From contig OZ241998.1 in the NCBI GenBank assembly GCA_965204655.1, forward strand, positions 2,108,001 through 2,172,000: DNA of 64,000 nt. Reading direction: 5' to 3'. Positions 7,789-15,468 of the stretch are shown piece after piece; position 1 is the stretch's first letter; the number at the start of each line of letters is the position of its first letter. The stretch is from CATQHL01 sp965204655. Lineage in GTDB: Bacteria > Actinomycetota > Acidimicrobiia > Acidimicrobiales > CATQHL01. The position numbers and the translations under genes were made by a program. The notes beneath the pieces are model-generated. The model saw nothing but the letters and a program-made list of their open reading frames with translations, ran no database searches and was not told where the DNA came from.

Positions 7789-9276
7789 ATGAGAAAGATT
7801 GTTCTAAGCGTCTTGAGCGTGGCCGGGCTTCTGGCTGCGTTGCTGGCGCTCACGAGTGGGTCTGTGTCCGCGGAGACCGGGCTCATTACCGTTGAGGCAT
7901 CTGATGTTCGAGGTGGGACGTACACCGTTGCTTGGAAAGCCAAGGGCGGCTGCAGTTCTAGCTCGGACGGCAGTGTGTCTAAAGCGGTCGAGGCTGGTGC
8001 TAGTGGAGGGGATCTGACTATTGGTGCGTTTAACACGAACAACAACTGTCAGTACGACTTCACGGCTACTTACGTCACCGATGCTGCTGCCGGTTTCAAC
8101 TTCCCTGGCGCCAGTTTGGTTGCTAAGGGCACGCGGTGCGCAGCTACGGTCACGGCTAGTGGTGTAGACGGTGATCCTGCCACCACGGCCACCGCGGTAG
8201 TTGAGACGTCTGACACCGACTGCGTGAACGCCCCAGAGATTACGTTTACCGTCACAGGCCCAGCTGATGACGCTGACACCACTAGGGATGAATCTGCTGA
8301 TCGGGCTGCGGTTGCAGCTAGGAAGTGGGTTGTCACGGCTAAGCCAACTGGCAAGGGCGTTGACGGCGAAACGTCATCCGCTGCCGCTGAATGTGCTGAG
8401 GCTTCCGGCACTACTACTGTGACCGGCGGTGTGCAAACAGTAGATTTAACTCTGATTCAGGCCGGTCTTCTCAAAGAAGGTGTCGCAACGAGTTGCCAGT
8501 ACAGTGTTAGTGTTACTGTCCAGGATGGTTTCGAAGAGAACGCCCGGGATTCTTCGGTAGAAAAAGAATATAATCCCGCGGACGGTGATACTAGCTTCCT
8601 CCTCAGGGTTGCCCAGCGTGAGGTGTTTGTGCTTCAGAGCGTGACAGGTGATTCCGGTGGAGGCAGTGTGGAGTACACCACGCAACTCTCCTGCGTCGCA
8701 CCTGATGCTGATGTCTTTACTTTGCCTCCTGCCCTCGATGCGACTGCTACGCCAGGTGGCATTGTGACTGTGAAGGGTAAGACGTTGGTGCCTCTTAACG
8801 CTGGCCGCTATGACGTGTCGGCGGGCGTTGCGGGTTCTATGAACAGCGCGATGACAGGCACGAGCGCCCGCAAGGCAGTGATCTCCAGAGCTGTGGCGAA
8901 CGACGGCGACGGTTGTTCACTCGCTGTTACGGCGAAGGATTTCCCGTCTAGCTGTACGGTGGCGGATGCCTCTCAGACGGTCAATTTGGTGACGGCCAAG
9001 TCTCAGAGCACTGTGGAGTTCTCCTTCCGGTGCACGGTTGCCGCGCCTACCACAACGGCTGCGCCCGCGCCTACCACAACGGCTGCGCCCGTGACGGCCA
9101 CCACCTCGGCCCCGGGGGACACCGCGACTCCTCCCGCGCCTCCTGGAACTCCTGGTGATGGCATGCTGTCGCCGGATGACGTGACTGGCGGCGAGACCCC
9201 GGCGACTACCCCGGCGGCTACCCCGACGACTGCGCCGATGAGTGAAGGGCCTGCGGTCGAAGAAGTTGCCGGCTGA
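7789..9276 (+). CDS. Secreted paralog family, copy 2
   Basis: A 495-residue exported protein of no family I recognise. The ATG at 7789 follows AGGAAGGG. The signal peptide (MRKIVLSVLSVAGLLAALLA, cleavage after SVSA) leads to three probable beta-sandwich modules: A (GGTYTVAWKAKGGC to NNNCQYDFTATYV), B (TGPADD, KWVVTAKPTGKG, TSCQYSVSVTVQDGF) and C (VEYTTQLSC, LNAGRYDVSAGVAGS, VEFSFRCTV). The CxY-x3-V strand recurs in A and B, suggesting repeated folds with paired Cys. A Thr/Pro/Ala linker follows from about 420, then MLSPDDV and a terminal EEVAG. There is no LPXTG, transmembrane anchor or lipobox, so release or non-covalent surface binding is likely. The first third is nearly identical to copy 3. 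Confidence 0.88.
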   Translation: MRKIVLSVLSVAGLLAALLALTSGSVSAETGLITVEASDVRGGTYTVAWKAKGGCSSSSDGSVSKAVEAGASGGDLTIGAFNTNNNCQYDFTATYVTDAAAGFNFPGASLVAKGTRCAATVTASGVDGDPATTATAVVETSDTDCVNAPEITFTVTGPADDADTTRDESADRAAVAARKWVVTAKPTGKGVDGETSSAAAECAEASGTTTVTGGVQTVDLTLIQAGLLKEGVATSCQYSVSVTVQDGFEENARDSSVEKEYNPADGDTSFLLRVAQREVFVLQSVTGDSGGGSVEYTTQLSCVAPDADVFTLPPALDATATPGGIVTVKGKTLVPLNAGRYDVSAGVAGSMNSAMTGTSARKAVISRAVANDGDGCSLAVTAKDFPSSCTVADASQTVNLVTAKSQSTVEFSFRCTVAAPTTTAAPAPTTTAAPVTATTSAPGDTATPPAPPGTPGDGMLSPDDVTGGETPATTPAATPTTAPMSEGPAVEEVAG

Positions 9277-9297
9277 TCCAACTTAGCTTCCAACCCT

Positions 9298-9333
9298 GAA
9301 GAGGGGGCAGGCTCGAGGGCCTGCCCCCTCTTC
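9298..9333 (+). terminator. Strong hairpin after copy 2
   Basis: A perfect 15-bp stem (9298-9312 with 9319-9333) closes a 6-nt loop (TCGAGG) and is not followed by a U-run. The hairpin after copy 3 has the same loop and outer sequence with paired changes, so both derive from one duplicated unit. Confidence 0.75.
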
Positions 9334-9467
9334 GCGTCTAGCGCTTTGGCGACCGGCCCTATTCGGAGACTTGCCTGCGAGCGGCTTCCCGGGAACCTGT
9401 TTGGCGAGAGCTAGATGTTGCGTTTTCGCTCTAATGGCGTGGGGTTTGTGGTAAATCGGATAGGGTA

Positions 9468-9496
9468 TTGCAACAACCTGCCGTTTAGACTAACCT
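9468..9496 (+). promoter_or_regulatory. Candidate promoter of secreted copy 3
   Basis: TTGCAA at 9468-9473 and TAACCT at 9491-9496 are 17 nt apart. Placement relative to the start codon matches copy 2 within one base. Confidence 0.42.
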
Positions 9497-9516
9497 GTAA
9501 GTATTGTTGGAGAAGC

Positions 9517-9544
9517 GGTCGGGCGCTCAGATGGAGTTCCGGCC
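9517..9544 (+). promoter_or_regulatory. Conserved 5' UTR hairpin before copy 3
   Basis: GGTCGGG (9517-9523) pairs with TCCGGCC (9538-9544), using two G-U pairs where copy 2 has G-C or C-G. The distance from the 3' arm to the ATG is 40 nt, identical to copy 2. Confidence 0.55.
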
Positions 9545-9584
9545 TTAAAATTGGATTAACAAAAGAAAGGGAACAGCGAGAAAG

Positions 9585-11045
9585 ATGAGAAAGATTGTTT
9601 TAAGCGTCTTGAGCGTGGCCGGGCTTCTGGCTGCGTTGCTGGCGCTCACGAGTGGGTCTGTGTCCGCGGAGACCGGGCTCATTTCCGTTGAGGGAAACGA
9701 TGTTCGAGGTGGGACGTACACCGTTAGCTGGAAAGCCAAGGGTGGTTGCAGTTCTTCGTCGGACGGCAGTGTGTCTAAAGCGGTCGAGGCTGGTGCTTCT
9801 GGCGGAGATCTGATTATTGGCGCGTTTAACACGAACAACAACTGTCAGTACGACTTCACGGCTACTTACGTCACCGATGCTGCTGCCGGTTTCAACTTCC
9901 CTGGCGCCAATGTGATTGCTAAGGGCACGCAGTGCGCAGCTACGGTCACGCCTATCGGTGTAGACGGTGACCCTGCCACCACGGCCTCCGCAACAGTTGA
10001 CACGTCTGATACCAACTGCGTTGACAGGCGGGATGCCACGATCTGGGTCAGAGGTCCAGCTGATGAGGACAGCGACGATCGTAAAGCAATCCTGGCTAGG
10101 AAGTGGGTAGTCACGTTCACACCGAATGGCAGGGGCCATGATGGAGAGAGAACATCCGTTGCCGACGAGTGTGTTAAGATTACCGCCAATGTCGACACCC
10201 TGACTTCGCATAGCCGGGAAACAACTCTGAAGGTTGTGCGCCGAGGCTTGACCAAGGAAGGCGTCGAGACGGGATGTCAGTACGATGTCAGTGTCGCTAT
10301 TCAGGACGGCTTTGAAGAGAGCGCTAGGGAGAGTTCCCTTATCAGAGCTTGGTATTGGGGAAGTCCAACTCTCCTTACCCTCCGTTTGAAGGTTTCGCAG
10401 CCCGAGGTGTATGTGATTCAGAGTGTGACGGGTGATTCCGGTGGTGGCAGTGTGGAGTACACCACGCAACTCTCCTGCGTTGCACCTGATGCTGAGATTC
10501 TTGTATTGCCTCCTGCTATTGATGCGTCTGCATCGCCAGGTGGCATCGTGACTGTGCAGGGCAAGACATTGGTGCCTCTTAACGCTGGTCGCTATGACGT
10601 GTCGGCGGGCGTTGCGGGTTCTATGACCAGCACGATTGCCGGCACGACCGACCGCAAGGCCGTGGTCTCCAGAGCTGTGGCGAACAACGGCAACACCTGC
10701 TCGCTCACCATTACGGCGAAGGATTTCCCGTCTGACTGTACGGTGCCGTCTGCCTCTCAGACGGTTAATTTGGTGACGGCCGAATCTCGGAACCAGGTGG
10801 AGTTCTCCTTCCGGTGCACGGTCGCAGCGCCCACCACTACGGTTGCGCCCACCACTACGGCTGCGCCTACTACTACGGCTACGCCCACCACCACGGGAGA
10901 GGCTCCTCCTAGTCCTCCTCCTGCGTCAGGTGGAGACAGTATGCTGGCGACGACGGACGCGACTGGGGCGACGGACGCGACCGAGACGACCTCACCGATG
11001 ACTGACGACCCGATGAAGCCGGATAAGGATACACCTACCGGCTGA
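9585..11045 (+). CDS. Secreted paralog family, copy 3
   Basis: A 486-residue relative of copy 2 with the same signal peptide and three-module layout. The ATG at 9585 is preceded by GAAAGGGAACAG, as in copy 2. Module A is almost residue-for-residue the same as in copy 2 (GGCSSSSDGSVSKAVEAGAS, NNNCQYDFTATYV), whereas module B is clearly diverged (IWVRGPADEDSDDRK, GCQYDVSVAIQDGFEE). Module C is again close (GDSGGGSVEYTTQLSCVAPD). This alternation looks mosaic and suggests gene conversion at the ends with divergence in the middle. The tail is a run of PTTT repeats, then SMLATTD and DTPTG at the end. A strong hairpin follows at 11067. Confidence 0.88.
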   Translation: MRKIVLSVLSVAGLLAALLALTSGSVSAETGLISVEGNDVRGGTYTVSWKAKGGCSSSSDGSVSKAVEAGASGGDLIIGAFNTNNNCQYDFTATYVTDAAAGFNFPGANVIAKGTQCAATVTPIGVDGDPATTASATVDTSDTNCVDRRDATIWVRGPADEDSDDRKAILARKWVVTFTPNGRGHDGERTSVADECVKITANVDTLTSHSRETTLKVVRRGLTKEGVETGCQYDVSVAIQDGFEESARESSLIRAWYWGSPTLLTLRLKVSQPEVYVIQSVTGDSGGGSVEYTTQLSCVAPDAEILVLPPAIDASASPGGIVTVQGKTLVPLNAGRYDVSAGVAGSMTSTIAGTTDRKAVVSRAVANNGNTCSLTITAKDFPSDCTVPSASQTVNLVTAESRNQVEFSFRCTVAAPTTTVAPTTTAAPTTTATPTTTGEAPPSPPPASGGDSMLATTDATGATDATETTSPMTDDPMKPDKDTPTG

Positions 11046-11066
11046 TCCAACTTAGCTTCCAACCCT

Positions 11067-11104
11067 GAGGAGGGGGGCAGGCTCGAGGGCCTGCCCCCCT
11101 CCTC
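11067..11104 (+). terminator. Strong hairpin after copy 3
   Basis: A perfect 16-bp stem (11067-11082 with 11089-11104) has the same 6-nt loop as the copy 2 hairpin. Relative to copy 2, changes in one arm are matched in the other. No U-run follows. Confidence 0.75.
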
Positions 11105-11153
11105 GCGTCTAGCGATCTTTCCTGATACGCCAGGAAATCCGCCATCGGCCCCG

Positions 11154-11163
11154 CGTGATCACG
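11154..11163. promoter_or_regulatory. Palindrome upstream of copy 4
   Basis: CGTGATCACG is a perfect 10-bp palindrome 45 bp before the copy 4 start, next to an AT-rich stretch (TAATATTTTTAAT). It could be an operator near the promoter; this is inference only. Confidence 0.3.
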
Positions 11164-11208
11164 TAATATTTTTAATCATTTCCATCTAGGAAAGGAAGGG
11201 ATGCGAAA

Positions 11209-12540
11209 ATGAGAAGAGCAATGGTTTGCGCCGTGGCTGCCGTCGGGATGTTGACGCTGTCTCTGCCGCTTTTGGCAGCTTCCGCGGGCGCGCAAACGAC
11301 GCGCGTGGGTACCATTACGAGTGACAGCCAGAACGGGACTTACGTGGTCGCCTGGGCTGCGCGTGGTGGCTGTAACGCTGCCTTCAACGGCTCGGTAACC
11401 GGCACGGTGACCGGTGGCTCCTCTCAACTCCTAGGTGCTTACGCGGTGTCGGTTGATTGCAATTACACGTGGACGGTCACTTTCACTCAGCCGAACGGAA
11501 ACCAGTGCACTGCCACGGCCGCCGGAGGCACTGCAGGCACTCCTGCCGTGACCGTTTCGGTTGATACTTCTAAGTGCCTCACTCGCGCAGCAGCCGATAC
11601 GGTGACGATTAGCGTGATTGGCGAGGGGGACAGCGCAGACGCCGTCAAAGCCACGATCTGGAATGTGGTCGCGACGCCAAGCGGCAGATCCGCTAACCCT
11701 AAGGATTGCAGCACGCAGCGTTTCGTAACTAAGTTGTCATCCAATCAGCAAAAAGCTGACCTCAAAGGGCTGATCCTGACGGGCATCAATGCTGCGAATT
11801 GTGAATACAACATTGCAGTTGAACTCAAGCCCGGCTTTCAGGTGGCTACGAGCAACTCGAACGTCTACAGAGCCTGGGAAAGCGGAGACGGCGATCAGAC
11901 CCTAAAGCTCGCTGTCTCGACCAGAGGTGTGTACGTGACGCAAAGCGTGACAGGACAACCTGCCGACAATTCGCAGGTTGAATACACCAAGACCGTGAGT
12001 TGTGCCGCAGATCCAAGTCAGGTGGGGCCAGATCTCCCTCCGCCTGTTCCCAGTGCACAACAAGGCGGAATAACCATAGTGCCTCAAAAGACTCTAGTCA
12101 CGCTCCAAACGGGAAGTTTTAACGTTACTGCTGTACTCTCCACGCAAAAAGATTCCGGTGGGAGGCCGGTCATTTTGCAAGCAGCGGTCGACGGCGACGG
12201 CGACCCTTGCGTACTTTCCGTTAGTCTGGGGGCGTTGCCTGCGGGGTGCACAGCGGATTCAATGTCTAAGAGGGTGAACCTAGCGAGCGCTGGCAGTTCG
12301 TCGCGTCTGGATTTCGTGTTTGTGTGCACGGTGCCGACGCCGAGCACGACTACGACGACGACTGCGACTACGACGACGACCGCGCCCCCTCCGACCACCA
12401 CGCAGGTAGTGACTCCGACCACCACGCCGGATCAGACGATGTCCGCAACAGACGTCACCACTACCACTACCACCTCCCCGACAACGACCCCGACGACGGC
12501 TGTGCCGTCTGGCCCCCGAGTGGACAGGCCCACGGGCTGA
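11209..12540 (+). CDS. Secreted paralog family, copy 4
   Basis: A 443-residue, more divergent member. The ATG at 11209 follows AAAGGAAGGG. The signal peptide MRRAMVCAVAAVGMLTLSLP ends near SAGAQ. Module A is recognisable (NGTYVVAWAARGGC, VDCNYTWTVTFTQPNG), module B has VISVIGEGDS, WNVVATPSGR and ANCEYNIAVELKPGF, and module C has QVEYTKTVSC, LQTGSFNVTA and LDFVFVCTV. The C-terminal linker is almost pure Thr/Pro, mucin-like and plausibly O-glycosylated, then MSATDV and the DRPTG ending. No membrane anchor or sortase signal is visible. A hairpin terminator lies at 12577-12614. Confidence 0.87.
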   Translation: MRRAMVCAVAAVGMLTLSLPLLAASAGAQTTRVGTITSDSQNGTYVVAWAARGGCNAAFNGSVTGTVTGGSSQLLGAYAVSVDCNYTWTVTFTQPNGNQCTATAAGGTAGTPAVTVSVDTSKCLTRAAADTVTISVIGEGDSADAVKATIWNVVATPSGRSANPKDCSTQRFVTKLSSNQQKADLKGLILTGINAANCEYNIAVELKPGFQVATSNSNVYRAWESGDGDQTLKLAVSTRGVYVTQSVTGQPADNSQVEYTKTVSCAADPSQVGPDLPPPVPSAQQGGITIVPQKTLVTLQTGSFNVTAVLSTQKDSGGRPVILQAAVDGDGDPCVLSVSLGALPAGCTADSMSKRVNLASAGSSSRLDFVFVCTVPTPSTTTTTTATTTTTAPPPTTTQVVTPTTTPDQTMSATDVTTTTTTSPTTTPTTAVPSGPRVDRPTG

Positions 12541-12576
12541 GGCGGCTCGGTTCGTACGCAACTCCGATCCAAACAT

Positions 12577-12614
12577 CAGCGAAGGGGGCGGGCTTAAAGC
12601 GTGCCCCCTCCGCT
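12577..12614 (+). terminator. Hairpin terminator after copy 4
   Basis: AGCGAAGGGGGCGGGC (12577-12592) pairs with GCGTGCCCCCTCCGCT with two mismatches around a short TTAAA loop. No long U-run follows. Its position after the stop is similar to the copy 2 and 3 hairpins. Confidence 0.6.
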
Positions 12615-12752
12615 GTAATTCGGCTGCGTCCTTGGAACACTTGCTCTTCCGAAGGAAGGGTGGGAGTATGATTTTGCAAGCAATCTCTTTGGATGCAACC
12701 AAACAAAGTGTGGCGTTCCATTAGGAGCAGCTGCAAAGGAAGGAGTTTTCCC

Positions 12753-14222
12753 ATGAAAGCCACGAGACTTGTGAAGCGTCTTCTGCTGCTGGCTCCCTTG
12801 CTTGCCTCCACGGTCGTAGCGCCCATGGTGGCAACTTCTCCGGCGTCCGCTCAGAACACGGCCACCTTCGTCTTGCAGCACGTTCCTGATGGCACTACAG
12901 CGAGGTGGGAGGTGCGAGTTGAGATCAACCCGCTCGGCGGCTGCCGTCCCCGTGATTTCGTTTACACCCCCACTTGGATAGCCGAAGGGAGTTTGTACGC
13001 AGCTCGTGTGAGTGACGACTGCCGTTACGGCCTCACAATGGAAGCACGAGAAGTGGGCAACAGCAACAGAGGTATTTGTCTTGTTGAATGGGCCTGGGGA
13101 GCGAATAACGCCAACCCAGGCGCCCTTACTTTTTCCACGGACATGTTGCAAATCGGCGACATAAGTTCCCTTGCTGAGCGCCTTTTTGTGCGACATGAGG
13201 GTGGGGGCAATCCATCTTGCGCAGCCGTCCAATCGAGCCGATTTCGGATTGTTGGACAGGACGTTGTCACGGCGCTTCCCACTCATTCCGCAGATTCTGC
13301 CCTGACTGTCCGTGCCGTGCGCGCCGCTGCGTTGACGGAGTTCAGCGTGTTAGTGGAGCCGGACTACGATTCGCCCAGCGCAATCCCGCCAGGCTGTCAC
13401 GCGGCCGAGACGATCAAGGTGAAGGGGGACGGGAGTGACAGGAGGCTAGCTATGGCTGCTGCTACTCCTGCAGGGGTGGCCTGCACGTATCGCGCCAAGG
13501 TGACTGCCGCGCCTTCGCCCTTCAAGATCGTGAGCACTTCTCCGGTCTCTTTCGTGGCGGGCGTCTTGGTCAACCTGAGCTCCAAGGTGGCGCTTCCTCT
13601 GGCCAGAATTGCCATCATTCAGCAGGTTTCGGGTTCAAACAATGAGGGCGTCGTTTCATACAAAATAACTCGTTCCTGCTCGTCGGGATTTGACTTACCA
13701 ATTGTCATAGGAGGGACTAGCGGCGTCTACAGGCTGCCTGGAGGACTTACGGTCGCGGAGCTTAGAGAAGGTCGTTACACGGTGCATTACCCTGGTGCGC
13801 CCCACTTCGGGCCTGCCTATACCTACCCGGTGGCGGCAAGCAGCGACACATCCAACATCATCGCAGGTTGTTCCGTGAGTACGACGATCAGCGAAGTTCC
13901 GTCCAACTGCAGTGTCGCCGGCCCTCTGACCCAGACCAAAACGTGGAGTACCTCCCGACCGATCGAGACTTACGACTTTGAATTCCGTCTGACTTGCCGA
14001 CCTGCGGTGACTCCGACCACTACAAGCACTACGTCCGTCACTACCACAACGGTGGCGGCGCCTCCGACTACTACTATCATCGCCGGCGGATGCACCGGCG
14101 ACGCACGCGGGGAAAATTGCATGTCCGCCGTAGACCAGCCAGTCACGCCTCCACAAGCGTCTACTGTTACCACCGCGACTGCTGTTCCCCCCCCCAGGAT
14201 CCCCGACGTTCCGACCGGCTGA
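12753..14222 (+). CDS. Secreted paralog family, copy 5
   Basis: A 489-residue, most divergent member. The ATG at 12753 is preferred because AAAGGAAGGAG lies just upstream and the protein then starts with a proper signal peptide (MKATRLVKRLLLLAPLLAST, cleavage after ASA). An in-frame ATG at 12693 would add 20 non-signal residues. Family features remain: SDDCRYGLTMEAREVG and VACTYRAKVTAAP strands, IIQQVSGSNNEGVVSYKITR, LREGRYTV and FEFRLTC. The tail has Thr-rich runs, CMSAVD and a DVPTG ending. It lacks an obvious terminator and is followed closely by the uracil-DNA glycosylase gene, so read-through is possible. Confidence 0.83.
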   Translation: MKATRLVKRLLLLAPLLASTVVAPMVATSPASAQNTATFVLQHVPDGTTARWEVRVEINPLGGCRPRDFVYTPTWIAEGSLYAARVSDDCRYGLTMEAREVGNSNRGICLVEWAWGANNANPGALTFSTDMLQIGDISSLAERLFVRHEGGGNPSCAAVQSSRFRIVGQDVVTALPTHSADSALTVRAVRAAALTEFSVLVEPDYDSPSAIPPGCHAAETIKVKGDGSDRRLAMAAATPAGVACTYRAKVTAAPSPFKIVSTSPVSFVAGVLVNLSSKVALPLARIAIIQQVSGSNNEGVVSYKITRSCSSGFDLPIVIGGTSGVYRLPGGLTVAELREGRYTVHYPGAPHFGPAYTYPVAASSDTSNIIAGCSVSTTISEVPSNCSVAGPLTQTKTWSTSRPIETYDFEFRLTCRPAVTPTTTSTTSVTTTTVAAPPTTTIIAGGCTGDARGENCMSAVDQPVTPPQASTVTTATAVPPPRIPDVPTG

Positions 14223-14246
14223 CCCTGTCGAACGACTTTGGATTTG

Positions 14247-14834
14247 ATGCTTCCGGCCAGTGAAGGTGAGTGGCTGGTCGGAAGTTCTCTGGAAGAAATA
14301 GCGGAGACGGCTTCGACCTGCACCCTCTGCGCCCTCAGCGAAGAGAGAAAAAACGTCGTATTCGGAGTGGGCGATCCCCATGCCGATCTGATGTTCGTAG
14401 GAGAAGGCCCGGGTGAGCACGAAGACAAGCAGGGACTGCCTTTCGTGGGGCGTTCAGGGAAACTGCTCGACAAACTGATAGCGGAGGAGTTGGGTCTGGA
14501 ACGCTCGCAGGTCTACATCACCAACGTGGTCAAGTGCCGCCCGCCTGGAAACCGAGATCCTCGTTCAGAGGAGATCGCAGCTTGCAGACCTTTTCTCAAG
14601 CGCCAGTTTGAGTTGATCGATCCCAAGGTCATTGTGTCGCTGGGCAATCCTGCTGCTCAAACCCTCTTAGGTACTCGGGTGGGCATTTCCAAACTTAGAG
14701 GTCAGCGATACCGCTTCGGCAAAGCTGTACTCGTGCCCACCTATCACCCTGCGGCGCTGCTGCGGGGCGGGGCGGAGTTGCTTCCCCAGACGCGCGCCGA
14801 TTTAGTGCTGGCAAAGCTCTCGCTTCAAGGGTGA
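14247..14834 (+). CDS. Uracil-DNA glycosylase, family 4 (4Fe-4S)
   Basis: The enzyme removes uracil from DNA to start base excision repair. Family 4 features are clear: four Cys in the cluster-binding pattern (C25-x2-C28 and C97-x15-C113), the active-site GEGPG motif near 53-57, LPFVGRSG, the KCRPPGNRDP loop and the YHPAALLR motif near the C-terminus. Length (195 residues) is normal. The ATG at 14247 is used; an in-frame TTG at 14238 is an alternative, and neither has a strong ribosome binding site. tsaE follows 28 nt downstream in the same direction. Confidence 0.93.
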   Translation: MLPASEGEWLVGSSLEEIAETASTCTLCALSEERKNVVFGVGDPHADLMFVGEGPGEHEDKQGLPFVGRSGKLLDKLIAEELGLERSQVYITNVVKCRPPGNRDPRSEEIAACRPFLKRQFELIDPKVIVSLGNPAAQTLLGTRVGISKLRGQRYRFGKAVLVPTYHPAALLRGGAELLPQTRADLVLAKLSLQG

Positions 14835-14862
14835 AGTCCTGCCCGCCGTCGGCTGGTGAGCG

Positions 14863-15456
14863 TTGCGGCGCGTTCTCACGCCGTTGATGGACGACTCCGA
14901 GGGCAGGGCTTCCAGCCTGTCGGCTGGAGTGAGCGGCCTAGACGACCTGCGCTGCCTGGCTGAAATCTTCGCAGGGGTGTTGAGGGAGGGCGACGTGATA
15001 GGTCTCAACGGACACCTGGGGGCGGGCAAGACAACTTTCGTGAAGATGCTCGCCGAGGCCCTGGGCGTCACCGACAACGTGAGCAGCCCCACGTTCACTC
15101 TGGTTCACCGCTACCGCTTGCCCCTGCGCTCCTGCTGGGACGACCGGAGGGGTGAGGTTGCGCGCACCAATCCTGCGAGGGGGCGTGCTGTCCGCTACCT
15201 GCACCACGTGGATGCCTACAGAATTGAGACTCCACAGGAAGCTGACGATCTGGATCTGCCCGACCTGCAGGACGTGCAGGACATCCTGGTAGTGGAGTGG
15301 GCGGAGCGTCTTGCGCTTCGGTCGGATCGACTCGACGTGGAACTGAGTTTTGTTGAGGATCCCGCTGATTCCTCGTCTAGAGAGTTGGTGTTTTCGCCGT
15401 TGGGGTCGTGGCGGGATCGTCCACTTCCTTCGCTGCTGAGACCCTGGTTGCTCTAG
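14863..15456 (+). CDS. tsaE: tRNA t6A biosynthesis ATPase TsaE
   Basis: TsaE is the small P-loop ATPase that powers the TsaB-TsaD complex making N6-threonylcarbamoyladenosine at tRNA position 37. Walker A (GHLGAGKTTFVK), the SSPTFTLVHRY motif, the HHVDAYRI motif and the DILVVEWAERL strand are all present. An Arg-rich insertion of about 25 residues separates LVHRY from HHVDAYR, which are nearly contiguous in most TsaE proteins. The start is uncertain: TTG at 14863 with GGTGAG upstream, or ATG at 14887. tsaB begins 12 nt after the stop. Confidence 0.92.
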   Translation: MRRVLTPLMDDSEGRASSLSAGVSGLDDLRCLAEIFAGVLREGDVIGLNGHLGAGKTTFVKMLAEALGVTDNVSSPTFTLVHRYRLPLRSCWDDRRGEVARTNPARGRAVRYLHHVDAYRIETPQEADDLDLPDLQDVQDILVVEWAERLALRSDRLDVELSFVEDPADSSSRELVFSPLGSWRDRPLPSLLRPWLL

Positions 15457-15468
15457 GCCCTTCACGTC

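Larger units (their letters stand above)
9277..9584 (+). other. Intergenic region between copies 2 and 3
   Basis: These 308 bases hold the copy 2 terminator hairpin (9298-9333), an unremarkable stretch to about 9460, then the candidate promoter and leader hairpin of copy 3. I see no further gene. Confidence 0.6.

Noticed and set aside
9040..12500. Short repeated blocks suggesting a CRISPR or satellite array
   Set aside because: They are Thr/Pro codon repeats inside coding tails, in frame and without spacers.
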